Positions 20,507 to 30,841 of a stretch of DNA of 64,000 nucleotides are shown piece after piece. The position numbers were made by a program, and so were the translations under genes. Source of the stretch: Eutreptiella sp. 'Long Island Sound 2002'. Its lineage: Eukaryota; Euglenozoa; Euglenophyceae; Eutreptiales; Eutreptiaceae. The notes below the pieces were generated by a model. It ran no database searches. It worked only from the letters and a program-made list of their open reading frames with translations, and was not told where the DNA came from. The stretch covers positions 12,726,430 to 12,790,429 of the forward strand of contig OZ038383.1 in the NCBI GenBank assembly GCA_964036045.1, read 5' to 3'. Numbering within the stretch: position 1 is the first letter of the stretch; every line of letters starts with the position of its first letter.

Positions 20507-23500
20507 TTACGGTGCTACAGCAGCAACCAAATGGACCAACACGTCCTTGACATCCAAAGAAATATTCTTTTTCTTCAGATAGTCCATCCAGACCGTGGTA
20601 TACCTCGGCACGAAACTGCTCGGAGGCTCCCACGAATCCCTGGATGCGGCGAATCCCTTCCAACGGACTTTGTAAAGCCTCCCCCCAGGCGTGCCCGGGT
20701 CCGGCTTGTCCGCCAGGATCCTCTCAGCGGTGAAGTCGTCGTCCTCACCCTCGTCGTCTGAGTCCACATCGCCGGCCGTGAACTCGAAGGTGACGGGACG
20801 TCCGCTGGGGTCTGGTGCTCGGGGACGAAGCTGGGTATGGTCGCGGTCCAGGATCTTGTTATCCCCCACACGAACCGCATACACATCCTGCCCGACCTTC
20901 CGCACGATTACCCCCGGCACATACCAAGATGCCTGCCGATGCCTGGACAGGACATCCTTGTGGTGCCGCTCCACCCACACGGTGTCTTGGAGAGCATACT
21001 TCTGGACCTTTCCCTGCTTGAAGTACTTGGCCCTCTTGTCATGCTCGTCCTGAAGTGCCTTGCACACCTTGGCCGCCGTGTCGTGCGCCTCAGCCATTAT
21101 AGCGTTCGCCTCCCGGGCCACTTTGCCATGGTTCAACCACGGGAGAGTGCGTGACACTCGATCCCGTAGGAACAGGATACGATGGGGCGACAGTCCAGTG
21201 GGTCCCGGAAGGTCGTGATACGCTTGGAGTACTCTCCACAGCGAATTATACCAATTCCGGCCCGGTTCGTTGATGTGCAGCTGGCGGAACTTCTCGAACA
21301 TCTGCCGCCCGGCCACCTCAGCCCGGCCATTCGACCGGCTGTGGTACGCCACGGTCTTGGCGTGCCGAATACCCATGTGCTTGCACATCGTCTTGAACCA
21401 CGTCCCCACAAATTGACTGCCCCGATCGCTGCAGATGACAGCCGGGACATCAAAAATCGTCAGCCAATGCCTGATCATGGCATTAGCGACGGTCTTGGCC
21501 TGCAGCCCCACTCCATGCTTGTCCTTCTTGTCCTTCTTCTTGGACTTCTTGCCAGGGACCGCCACGATATACCCACTGTGCCTATCCACCGCCAGGATGA
21601 CACAGTCGTAGGTCTCTCCTTCCACGGTGACCTCAGGCATGGCGAATACATCCATGGCCACGGACCGCATAGGGGCCTCCGGTATAGCCGTGTACACCGG
21701 GTTGCCCGCTGTGGAGTGGTTGGGGCTCTTCGTGGCCCGACACACGGCGCAGTCGCTGCAGTACCTATCCAGGATGGCGTAGTACCCCGGAGGGAACTTG
21801 AAACGCCACTCCAGGTCCTGCTGCATCTTGTCTCGGCCAGGGTGCATGAGCTGGGCGCTGTGCCAATGGTCAATGAGCTCCTCCACTCGGTTCTCGGGCA
21901 CCAGCAGCTTGGCCTTGAGGAACAACTTGTCCCCATCCACGGTCAAGCCCTCGGGCCACTCGTCGTCCGACGGGGCGCTCACGGCATTCCAGTACTTGCT
22001 CCAGTGCTCGGATGCCGCGTAGTCATCCGACCAGTCCTCTGTGAGCACCGACCTGACTAGCTCTACAGGGGCCACCATCCATTGCTCGAGGGTTTCCTCT
22101 CGAATACCTTGGACGCGGGCACCCCGGAACTTGGCCAGGTCCGTACGGTTTGCCATCACCACAAAGCACTTGACCCCCTCTTGCTCCATGGCCTTCTCCA
22201 TCTCGATGATGCGCTTGGCCTCCTCGGTTTCCTCGGCGTCCCCATGGCTGGATATGTCCATCCAAGCCTTGCCCGCGGGGTAGGCCCATCGACTGAGGCA
22301 ATCTGCCACAGTGTTGTCCTTCCCCGGGACGTATACGACGCTCAGGTCGAACTTGGCGAACGTCTCGTGCCATCGGGCCCTCCTTGCCGCAGGTCCCGAG
22401 GGGGTGTCGACGTGCTCCTTGTGCCAGCTCTGCAAGGACTGATGGTCCGTGCAAACCACCACCGGTTGCAATCCGATGTGGCCAGACCACTTCCTGAGCG
22501 CACAAACAATGGCGTACGTCTCCTTCTCCCTCGCGGTCCAGGTGCGGCGTTGGCCCTCGGCCAGGATCCGACTCCAAAACGCCACGGGTACGTGTGACCC
22601 GTCGTCCCGAATCTGCTCGAGGACTGCCCCTACAGCATAGTCCGAGGCGTCCGTCCGTAGCACAAATCCCTTGTCCGGGTCCACCAAGAATAGTCCCAGC
22701 TGCCCCAGGAGTCGCTCCTTCAGGCGGCTGAACGCATCTTCGGCCTCAGGGGTCCAGGCAAGCTTCTTCTTGCTCCCCTTCCGGCCATCGAACTTGCCCA
22801 CTTGCAGCATCTTGTGCAGCGGCCCCGACAGTTCTGCATACATTCGGACATAGCCCGAATAGTAGTTGCAGAACCCCATGAAGGATCGGAGTTCGCTTAT
22901 GGTCTGGGGGTTTTCCCAGTGGTGCAGGGACGCCAGCTTCCCAGGCATGGGACGGCGTTGCCCGTGACCAACCACGTGACCCGCGAACTCCACTTCCTTC
23001 ACGAAGAGTGAGGCTTTCGTGGGCTTGCACACCATGTTGTGCTTGTGCAACTCGCTGAGCACTCGGCGCAGATCCCTCTCATGCGCGTCGATGAGCTCGT
23101 CCTCAGTCATGTTCTCCGTGCCGGACCCGATGATGATGTCATCCACGAAGGGATCGGCAAAATCCCGGACAGGACCGAGTAGGTCCTCCATCATGCGCTG
23201 GAAAGCGGCGTTGCCATTCTTGGCGCCCATAGGCACCACTTTCCACTGCATGGGCCCCAGCGGCGTCGACATCGCTGTGCAGGGCCTGGAGTCCGGGTGT
23301 AGCGGCATCTGGTGATAACCGTGTTTCAGGTCCAACACCGTGAAGATCCGCTTTTTCTGTTGTTTTTGGAGGATGGAGTCGATCAGGGGAAGCGAGTACG
23401 AGTCGTGCTCGGTTTGCTCGTTCAAACCCCTGTAATCCACCACCAACCTCCACTCGCCCTTCTCCTTCTTGGGCACGATGAAGGCTGGGCTGGCCCACTC

Positions 23501-25570
23501 ACTGTCGGAGGGTTCGATCCATCCTCGCTCAATGAACTCGGCCAACAACTTCTTCATGGCCTCGGCCCGATCGCCCTGAAGTTGGTACTCCCGATGACGA
23601 TAGATCTTGGGGTTCGGCTTCAGCTTGATCCTCGCTGTGCCAAACCTCCCACGATCTGGAGGGTTCTTATTGGTGAAGCCACTGAATAGCCGCGGATAGG
23701 CATTGATCAGCCTCTCCTTCAGCTCGGCGACCTTCGGGTTCTCCTGGGCCTCTTCAGCCGCTTGCTTCGGTATCGATACAACCGACCGCACTGCGGTGTA
23801 GGCCTCTTCCGGGTCCGAGTCCGACTTCTCCTCGTCCGATATGCCGTCTTCATCGTCGTGGGGCATGCTTCCCACCGATAATCTTCGAAAATTTGCGGCA
23901 TCGGGCTGGTTCTTGTCGCTCTCGGCACCCATTCTTGGAAAATCCCAGGTCGGCGGGTCCGACCCAACCGGACCATCGTATTGGTCCGCGATGTGATCCA
24001 TGACCCTCGCCACGGACTCATCCTTCTCGTACTTGCCGGTGACCAACATCTTGTCATCCCACCAATGCGGAGATGTGACCATGGCCCGCCTCTTCTTGGC
24101 TGCCACACGGTCCTGCATCCCCATCCACATGTAGTTGACGACGTCGTCGATCTCGGCGTGGGACAGGACGTCAATGCCATCAATAGGCTGATCCGTCCCC
24201 TCCTTGGGCTCAAACATGACCTTCATGGGCACCGCCTCCACCCTACCGATGAATGCTTCATCACCCGTGGGCTGGGCTTGCGCCCCATCCACCAGGAAAG
24301 CCTTGGTACCCCACGCTTGACCCGGGGAGGGCATTGATACACCCTTGGCGTCGATGAACAACTCCTCCTCTGGCCCGAATGACATCTCGTTCAGGGTGAT
24401 GGAGTCCAGCGTCGATTTGAGACCCTCCAGCGGACATGGGGTGGATCCTATGCCGGTTATGACCACGATCCCCTTCGCCCCCGCGACGATCTTCTCCACC
24501 GTACGTCTGGTGTTATCCAGGGAGCCATACCAATACATGGGCCCCCACTCCTTCGAACCCCAATGCCTATGCCAGGCTGAGTCTCCTCGATGCCAATGCC
24601 TCCTACACTTCCGCAAAAGTGGGGCATCCCGGGAAGCGAAGACGTCCTTCTCGGGCGCTTCGGCTCCCAGCGTCTGGATCATCCTGGCATACACCTGCGG
24701 CGCCATTCCATACTCCGTGAGCTGAACTCCACGGTCTCCTCTGGACTTGGCACCCACAGCTTGCACCGCTTGGACGATCCGATCCTCTTCCTCAGCATTC
24801 CATTGGGATGATCCGCATGCATAGTCCGTGGACAGCCATGTGAGGCATTCATCATCCTCCCGGACCAGCGTTGCACGATGGGGAAGGGCTCCAATGGCGT
24901 TTGCCACCATGAAGTCATACCCCATGATCATATCCCAATCTGTAATGTCGGCCACATAGAAGTTCCCGGATAGAGTGCTTCTCTTCGCCAGATCAGGGCG
25001 GTTCAAGCGCTCATGTTCCCAGAATTCGGTACTGATAGTGGCCTCATGGGTGCCCCCACCCATGATCTCTCCGTTGGCGACCTTCAGGCGCACCGGTCTC
25101 CGGCTGGGCTGCAGAAGTTCCTCCTTGAACAACCCTCTCCGGACCAGGCTCACCTGGGCACCCGTATCCACCAACACATCCACCACCTTCTCCTCTCGTC
25201 CGCACCGTACTCGCACTTTCAAGTGCAACTGCCGCTCGTCACCATGAGGCGTATGGACGACTCTCACGGCATGCAACTCTAGCACGTCCGGGTGCATCAG
25301 GACTTCAAGGGTATGGTCACGGATGGTGTAGATCTTGGGCTGGTCCTGCCCATCCACGGGGCTCTCCGTGGTCGCTCCTTCCTTCTTGCCATGTCCCGTA
25401 CCCACATGTGCTTCCCTTGGCAGGGCGCTCCAGGGGTTGGGAGTGGCGAAGCTCAGTGGTTTTGGCTCTTTCGGAGCCTTCTTCGGCACCCGATGTGCCT
25501 CTGATTCCTCAGGGATTCCACTGATTTTCGCAGGAGAGACCTCCGAGTTCCCACTCCCGTGGGGGCTCCT
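20507..25570 (-). CDS. Element I pol (copy A): protease, methyltransferase-like domain, RT, RNase H, integrase, chromodomain
   Basis: One intact frame continues directly from the gag UAG. Counting from 25489: an aspartic protease (LVDTGAQVSLV, Asp108); a methyltransferase-like segment (DVFASRDAP, about 260-355); reverse transcriptase about 665-850 (VLDLKHGYH, Asp720; FVDDI, 781-785); and RNase H about 943-1068 (TDASDYAVG, TDHQSL, VADCLSR). The integrase follows, with a zinc site near 1208-1250 and catalytic Asp1280, Asp1355 (CSDRGSQF) and Glu1391. A C-terminal chromodomain (YKVRWKGF, about 1600-1650) ends it. This order and the chromodomain mark a Ty3/gypsy chromovirus. The polyprotein copies element RNA and integrates it, with the chromodomain likely steering integration to chromatin. 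The frame shows no internal stop, but its gag is disrupted, so the copy is probably inactive. The first 539 residues are duplicated at 30842-32529. Confidence 0.95.
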   Translation of the reverse strand, partial: RSPHGSGNSEVSPAKISGIPEESEAHRVPKKAPKEPKPLSFATPNPWSALPREAHVGTGHGKKEGATTESPVDGQDQPKIYTIRDHTLEVLMHPDVLELHAVRVVHTPHGDERQLHLKVRVRCGREEKVVDVLVDTGAQVSLVRRGLFKEELLQPSRRPVRLKVANGEIMGGGTHEATISTEFWEHERLNRPDLAKRSTLSGNFYVADITDWDMIMGYDFMVANAIGALPHRATLVREDDECLTWLSTDYACGSSQWNAEEEDRIVQAVQAVGAKSRGDRGVQLTEYGMAPQVYARMIQTLGAEAPEKDVFASRDAPLLRKCRRHWHRGDSAWHRHWGSKEWGPMYWYGSLDNTRRTVEKIVAGAKGIVVITGIGSTPCPLEGLKSTLDSITLNEMSFGPEEELFIDAKGVSMPSPGQAWGTKAFLVDGAQAQPTGDEAFIGRVEAVPMKVMFEPKEGTDQPIDGIDVLSHAEIDDVVNYMWMGMQDRVAAKKRRAMVTSPHWWDDKMLVTGKYEKDESVARVMDHIADQYDGPVGSDPPTWDFPRMGAESDKNQPDAANFRRLSVGSMPHDDEDGISDEEKSDSDPEEAYTAVRSVVSIPKQAAEEAQENPKVAELKERLINAYPRLFSGFTNKNPPDRGRFGTARIKLKPNPKIYRHREYQLQGDRAEAMKKLLAEFIERGWIEPSDSEWASPAFIVPKKEKGEWRLVVDYRGLNEQTEHDSYSLPLIDSILQKQQKKRIFTVLDLKHGYHQMPLHPDSRPCTAMSTPLGPMQWKVVPMGAKNGNAAFQRMMEDLLGPVRDFADPFVDDIIIGSGTENMTEDELIDAHERDLRRVLSELHKHNMVCKPTKASLFVKEVEFAGHVVGHGQRRPMPGKLASLHHWENPQTISELRSFMGFCNYYSGYVRMYAELSGPLHKMLQVGKFDGRKGSKKKLAWTPEAEDAFSRLKERLLGQLGLFLVDPDKGFVLRTDASDYAVGAVLEQIRDDGSHVPVAFWSRILAEGQRRTWTAREKETYAIVCALRKWSGHIGLQPVVVCTDHQSLQSWHKEHVDTPSGPAARRARWHETFAKFDLSVVYVPGKDNTVADCLSRWAYPAGKAWMDISSHGDAEETEEAKRIIEMEKAMEQEGVKCFVVMANRTDLAKFRGARVQGIREETLEQWMVAPVELVRSVLTEDWSDDYAASEHWSKYWNAVSAPSDDEWPEGLTVDGDKLFLKAKLLVPENRVEELIDHWHSAQLMHPGRDKMQQDLEWRFKFPPGYYAILDRYCSDCAVCRATKSPNHSTAGNPVYTAIPEAPMRSVAMDVFAMPEVTVEGETYDCVILAVDRHSGYIVAVPGKKSKKKDKKDKHGVGLQAKTVANAMIRHWLTIFDVPAVICSDRGSQFVGTWFKTMCKHMGIRHAKTVAYHSRSNGRAEVAGRQMFEKFRQLHINEPGRNWYNSLWRVLQAYHDLPGPTGLSPHRILFLRDRVSRTLPWLNHGKVAREANAIMAEAHDTAAKVCKALQDEHDKRAKYFKQGKVQKYALQDTVWVERHHKDVLSRHRQASWYVPGVIVRKVGQDVYAVRVGDNKILDRDHTQLRPRAPDPSGRPVTFEFTAGDVDSDDEGEDDDFTAERILADKPDPGTPGGRLYKVRWKGFAASRDSWEPPSSFVPRYTTVWMDYLKKKNISLDVKDVLVHLVAAVAP

Positions 25571-25573
25571 CTA
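25571..25573 (-). promoter_or_regulatory. In-frame UAG between gag and pol, element I copy A
   Basis: UAG followed by AGG. The 27 codons between this stop and 25489 contain no further stop, so gag and pol share one frame. The same codon occurs at 32530-32532 in copy B. Programmed readthrough is the likely reading. Confidence 0.75.
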
Positions 25574-26354
25574 GACTTGACTTCCCGCAGCCCCTTCCGG
25601 CTGCGATCCGCCAGGACTTCGTCCACCACGTTGCTGGGCTTTGAGTTCCTCCAACGTCCTCAACATGTCCTCAGCATCCTCCTCGATTGACCTCACTCGT
25701 CGGTCTTGGCCAGGTTCACCACCATAGCCTCTTCCTCCGCCTTTTCCTTGGCCTTTGCCTTGGCGTTTTCCCCCGTCTCCGCCCTTCGCCTTCCAATCGG
25801 AAATCCGCTGCTCCTTGGGCTTCTTCTCGGGGTGGGCGGCGAAGTAGGCCTTCTTGTCCGCCTCATACACCTTGCACTGACGGTGGTCGTGTGCATGGTT
25901 GTTTCCCTTGCCATAACAGACCGAGCACCCGTCGTGCTGAGACCTGTACTCTCGGAACGAGAGCGGTGGGTTCCCGATCCTCCTTGGCTCTTTGCCCTTC
26001 TTGGGTCCCACCCGGCTCCATCTGGACCGTTCCTGCCCATGGTCCCTCACGTTGTGCGCCACAAACGCGAAGAAATGGGCCTCCTCGTGATCCTCCCGGG
26101 ACCAGTGGTCTTGGCCACTTCCACTACCATCCTCCGCGGAGTTGGCCGTGTCCTCCTGGATCTCCCGATGATGGCGGTCTTCTCGGTGGTCTCGTTGTCC
26201 ATGAACTTTTCGATCCTGCACGTGGGCCTCGTTCTTCGCATTGAGCTTTAACTCCACCGTGATGTACTTCACGATCTCGTCCAGGCTCATGCGGGCGAAG
26301 ATGACCTGCATCCTCAGCGGCTCCCCGCGCCTCCACTCCACGTTGTTGAGGCAC
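25571..26354 (-). pseudogene. Element I gag, 3' part (copy A, 5' end lost)
   Basis: The last third of gag: a capsid C-terminal segment (VEWRRGEPLRM), a charged His/Asp-rich stretch, a cysteine/histidine cluster (CSVCYGKGNNHAHDHRQC) that may act as a zinc knuckle, and a Gly/Lys-rich tail. It ends at a single UAG and the same frame runs on into pol. The 5' end is cut at 26354 by the foreign insert. The long open frame to the right of 26354 is not gag. Confidence 0.88.
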
Positions 26355-26383
26355 GAAATTTTGCAGCGGTTTTTCAAGTAGGT

Positions 26384-27819
26384 ACAACCACACCCACGCA
26401 AGAAACGAACCCAACAAGGCGACAGGACCGGACACCACGGCACCACGCGGCAGCACGGCACCAGGGCACGAGGGAAAGAGCACCACAGCGCGCAGACACC
26501 ACCACCGGGCAAAAAACAGCACAGCCAACAAACAGCACAACACAGCACAGCGCGACAGCCCACAGAAGGGCAAAGCAAGCCCCAACAGCACCGCAAAACG
26601 ACAGCAGAGAGCAACAGCACAGCACCACGCGACAGCACAGCACCACAGAACACGACACAGGAAAGCAGGGCACCACAGCAAACCACACCAACCACAGGGA
26701 AGCAGACCACGCGGCCAGACAGGGACACCGACACCGAAACACGCCACCAGCAAACAACCACGGGCCAACAGACCCAGCACCGCACCACGGCACACCACAG
26801 GAAACAGCACAACACACAGCAGCGCACCACAGCGCCAGGCGCCAGCAACGGCACGCACCACACGAACAGCACAACGCGAGCGCACCAGCACAGCGAAGCA
26901 CAGCACCGCGCAGAGCGGTGAGCACAGGGAACGCACAGCATGGCACCCCGGGACACACACAGAACAAAGCAGAGCCGCGAACAACAGCACGCACCACCGC
27001 GCCACGACAAAACACACACAGCACAGAGCACAGGGCCCCAGGGCGACGGGCAGCGCCAGAGGGCACGGCGCAACAAGCAGCGGCACCAAACGAGCGCAAC
27101 ACAGCAAAGGACAGCACACCACCGGGCGACACAACGCGCAGCAGCGCGGCGCAGCGCAGCACCCAGCCACGCACAGCACGACACGGCACGCAGCACCGAG
27201 CGGCGGCGACGGAAACCGTGAGAAACAAAAGGGGGGGGAGGGGGGGGGCAGCAACCACGAGGGAGCAGCCAACAGCCAGGCGGAAAGCACGAAAGAGGAA
27301 CAAGCGCACGGAGAGCCGAGAAGCGGCAGGCCAACAAAGCAAACAACGCAAGCGCCGAGGCCCAAGGCAACCGGAGCCGGAAACCAGAGAAAGCCGGAGA
27401 CAACGGGGGCGCACAGAGAGAGAAGAACGGGAAGAAAAAAAAAAAAAAAAAAAAAAAAAAACAACACCCAGGCACCAAGCGAGGGCGACAAAAACCGCGG
27501 GACACACAAGGGGAGGGGGGCGGGGGAGCAACCACCAACGAGCAGCCAACGGCCAAGCGGGAGACACCAACCAACCAGGCAGCGGGAGGGAAAAAAAAAA
27601 AAAAAAAAAAAAAAAAACAAAGCGCCAGGGCAACGAGGAAAGGCGGCAGCAGCGAGAGAGAGGGGGGCAACCCCAGCCCGGAGGGGGCCAGGCAAAGCAA
27701 AAAGACAAAGCGGCCAAAGGAAAAGGTGAGGCGCACCAGAACGCGCCCGGGAGGCCGGCCCGCCCGACCCGGCCAAGCAGAGCACGCACACGAACACACA
27801 CGCACACCGGAACCCGGGC
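26384..27819. other. T-depleted tract (four T in 1436 bases on the plus strand)
   Basis: The plus strand has T only at 26919, 26941, 27219 and 27727. The first 535 bases (26384-26918) have none. Stop codons need T on the plus strand and A on the minus strand, so nearly all six frames are open. This accounts for the long overlapping open frames on both strands. Two runs of 27 A lie at 27435-27461 and 27591-27617, each at the end of a loosely similar block of about 160 bp or more. Confidence 0.95.
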
Positions 27820-29975
27820 TGCCCGCTCCAGAGGACGGGCGGCCGGGGGAGGGACAGCGCCTGACACCAGGCGCCCCTCACAACGGCGGGAGGCACGCCC
27901 CCCGGGGACGCCCTTCCGCCACCCCCACAGCGAGCAACGCCGGCCCGCAAGGGCGCACGCTGTGGGGCTGGTGCAGGGTCCACACGCCCGCATCGACCGC
28001 ACCCGGGACACACGGGTTGCGGAACCCTGGCGGCCCGCTCCAAAGGACGGGCGGCCGGGGGAGGGACAGCGCCTGACACCAGGCGCCCCTCACAACGGTG
28101 GAAGGAACCCCCCCCGGGGACACCCTTCCGCCACCCCCACAGCGAGCAACGCCGGCCCGCAAGGGCGCACGCTGTGGGGCCGGTGCAGGGTCCACACGCA
28201 CGCATCGACCGCGACCGGGACACACGGGTTGCGGAACCCTGGCTGCCCGCTCCAGAGGACGGGCGGCCGGGGGAGGGACAGCGCCTGACACCAGGTGCCC
28301 CTCACAACGGCGGAAGAGACCCCCCCCCGGGGACGCCCTTCCGCCACCCCCACAGCGAGCAACGCCGGCCCGCAAGGGCGCACGCTGTGGGGCCGGTGCA
28401 GGGTCCACACGCCCGCATCGACCGCACCCGGGACACACGGGTCGCGGAACCCTGGCTGCCCGCTCCAGAGGACGGGCGGCCGGGGGAGGGACAGCGCCTG
28501 ACACCAGGCGCCCCTCACAACGGTGGAAGGCACCCCCCCCGGGGACGCCCTTCCGCCACCCCCACAGCGAGCAACGCCGGCCCGCAAGGGCGCACGCTGT
28601 GGGGCCGGTGCAGGGTCCACACGCCCGCATCGACCGCACCCGGGACACACGGGTTGTGGAACCCTGGCTGCCCGCTCCAGAGGACGGGCGGCCGGGGGAG
28701 GGACAGCGCCTGACACCAGGCGCCCCTCACAACGGTGGAAGGAACCCCCCCCGGGGACGCCCTTCCGCCACCCCCACAGCGAGCAACGCCGGCCCGCAAG
28801 GGCGCACGCTGTGGGGCCGGTGCAGGGTCCACACGCCCGCATCGACCGCACCCGGGACACACGGGTCGCGGAACCCTGGCTGCCCGCTCCAGAGGACGGG
28901 CGGCCGGGGGAGGGACAGCGCCTGACACCAGGCGCCCCTCACAACGGTGGAAGGCACCCCCCCCGGGGACGCCCTTCCACCACCCCCACAGCGAGCAACG
29001 CCGGCCCGCAAGGGCGCACGCAGTGGGGCCGGTGCTGGGTCCACACGCCCACATCGACCGCACCCGGGACACACGGGTTGCGGAACCCTGGCAGCCCGCT
29101 CCAGAGGACGGGCGGTCGGGGGAAGGACAGCGCCTGACACCAGGCGCCCCACACAACGGTGGAAGGCACCCCCCCCGGGGACGCCCTTCCGCCACCCCCA
29201 CAGCGAGCAACGCCGGCCCGCGAGGGCGCACGCTGGGGGGCCGGTGCAGGGTTCACACGCCCGCATCGACCGCACCCGGGACACACGGGTCGCGGAACCC
29301 CGGCCGCCCGCTCCAGAGGACGGGCGGTCGGGGGAGGGACAGCGCCTGACACCAGGCGCCCCTCACAACACGGTGGAAGGCACCCCACCCGGGGACGCCC
29401 TTCCGCCACCCCCACAGGGAGCAACGCCGGCCCGCAAGGGCGCACGCTGTGGGGCCGGTGCTGGGTCCACACGCCCGCATCGACCGCACCCGGGACACAC
29501 GGGTCGCGGAACCCTGGCTGCCCGCTCCAGAGGACGGGCGGCCGGGGGAGGGACAGCGCCTGACACCAGGCGCCCCTCACAACGGTGGAAGGCACCCCCC
29601 CGGGGACGCCCTTCCACCACCCCCACAGCGAGCAACGCCGGCCCGCAAGGGCGCACGCTGGGGGGCCGGTGCTGGGTACACACGCCCGTATCGACCGCAC
29701 CCGGGACACACGGGTCGCGGAACCCTGGCAGCCCGCTCCAGAGGACGGGCGGCCTGGGGAGGGACAGCGCCTGACACCAGGCGCCCCTCACAAAGGTGGA
29801 AAGCACCCCCCCCGGGGACGCCCTTCCGCCACCCCCACAGCGAGCAACACCGGCCCGCGAGGGCTCACGCTGTGGGGCCGGTGCGGAGATCCCACGCCTG
29901 CACCGACCGCACCCAGGACACGCGGGACGCGGAACCCTGGCTGCCCGCTCCAGAGGACGGGCGGCCAGGGGCCGC
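27811..29975. repeat. 212-bp GC-rich satellite, about ten copies
   Basis: The unit starts near GCTGCCCGCTCCAGAGGACG and recurs at 27832, 28044, 28256, 28468, 28680, 28892, 29104 and 29316, then with a 2-bp insertion at about 29530, 29742 and 29954 (positions of the AGGAC word). Copies differ by scattered substitutions. Several frames stay open across it on both strands because the sequence is repetitive and T-poor; I do not regard them as genes. Confidence 0.96.
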
Positions 29976-30841
29976 CGCCCCCGCAACCCCAAGCCAAGGA
30001 GGGGGGAACCGGGACCGGACCGCCCCCCCCCAAGCACGCCAGACGGAGCACGGGACCGGGGCAGGACACGCGGAGGGGCACGGACCAAGTGGAACGGCCC
30101 TACCAGCGCCCAGTGCCGGGACCACGCGAGATGCGCGCGCCACACCACCCAGCGGGGGGGGGAGCGGACACCGCGAGAGCGCGAGCGCACACACACGAAA
30201 AGGACACGCGGGGACTACCGGAAGGGCAACCGGACCGAGCGCGCGGAACGCACAGACCGCATGGAATGGCGTACCAGCGAGCGAGGGTAAGGGACACCCG
30301 GAGGGGACGGCCCGCCACACGCAGCGCGGAACACGCGGGGCGGGAAGGGGGAAAAAGGAGAGACACAACACCAGGTACCGGCCCGAACCCCCCTCGAACC
30401 GGCCGCGAGCGCCGCGCACACACAGACGGGACACTGCACCCGCCAAGGCAGTAGTGGCGCACAGCGCCACGCCCCAACCCCTAGGCTAGGCAGCCTCCGC
30501 GCCAGCCCAAGGGGGTCCCACTGGCCACAAGCCAGTAGCACGGGCCCGGCGGCGCCGGCGCCCCGGGCGACCACGCATTAGGGGGGCGACGCAGTGGGTA
30601 AGCGCCCGCAGCCACGGCTGCGAATTGATGCACTGACCGAGGAGTGGCGAAACGGGGACGCCGGGGAAGGACGGGGCTCCGAGCTCTGTGAACCCGGGGG
30701 ACTTCGCCACCAGGCAGGAGGTGCGTCTTGGAGGGCCCCCCACTAGGACCCGGTGGGGAGGATATCACCTGGCCCGACCAGGTGGCCCCCCGGGGCCGAA
30801 AGGCGTCTAGTACCCGCAAAATCAAACCTCAAACCTCAAAC
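29976..30841. other. GC-rich, T-poor tail of the insert, with a tRNA-like patch
   Basis: Base bias continues to about 30470 and then normal composition resumes. At 30585-30640 the plus strand has an A-box-like GCAGTGGGTAAGCGC followed by a stem CGCAGC/GCTGCG, reminiscent of a tRNA-derived SINE head. No good B box follows, so this is a weak call. Confidence 0.3.

Larger units (their letters stand above)
23883..26354 (-). repeat. 2472-bp direct duplication within element I, copy A
   Basis: Matches 30842-33313 at a constant offset of 6959 with no indels and about five substitutions by eye. Copy A is continuous with the C-terminal half of pol on its left. On its right it stops at GAGGCAC and foreign DNA begins. 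Confidence 0.95.
26355..30841. other. 4.49-kb foreign insert in element I
   Basis: DNA unlike either flank, bounded on both sides by the 2472-bp duplication. It starts GAAATTTTGCAGCGG and ends just before CTTCGAAAATTTGCGG, two similar AT-core words. It contains the T-depleted tract, the 212-bp satellite and a T-poor, GC-rich tail. I see no protein gene. Confidence 0.85.

Noticed and set aside
26124-28288. Three long overlapping minus-strand open frames and a 456-codon plus frame as genes
   Set aside because: They exist only because the DNA lacks T on one strand and A on the other, so stop codons cannot occur. Their translations are low-complexity and match no family. Only the piece left of 26354 is real gag.
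27811-29975. CRISPR array
   Set aside because: The repeats are contiguous 212-bp units with no unique spacers, in eukaryotic DNA.
27878-30489. Many 200-350-codon open frames on both strands
   Set aside because: They cross the 212-bp satellite and repeat the same peptide every unit.
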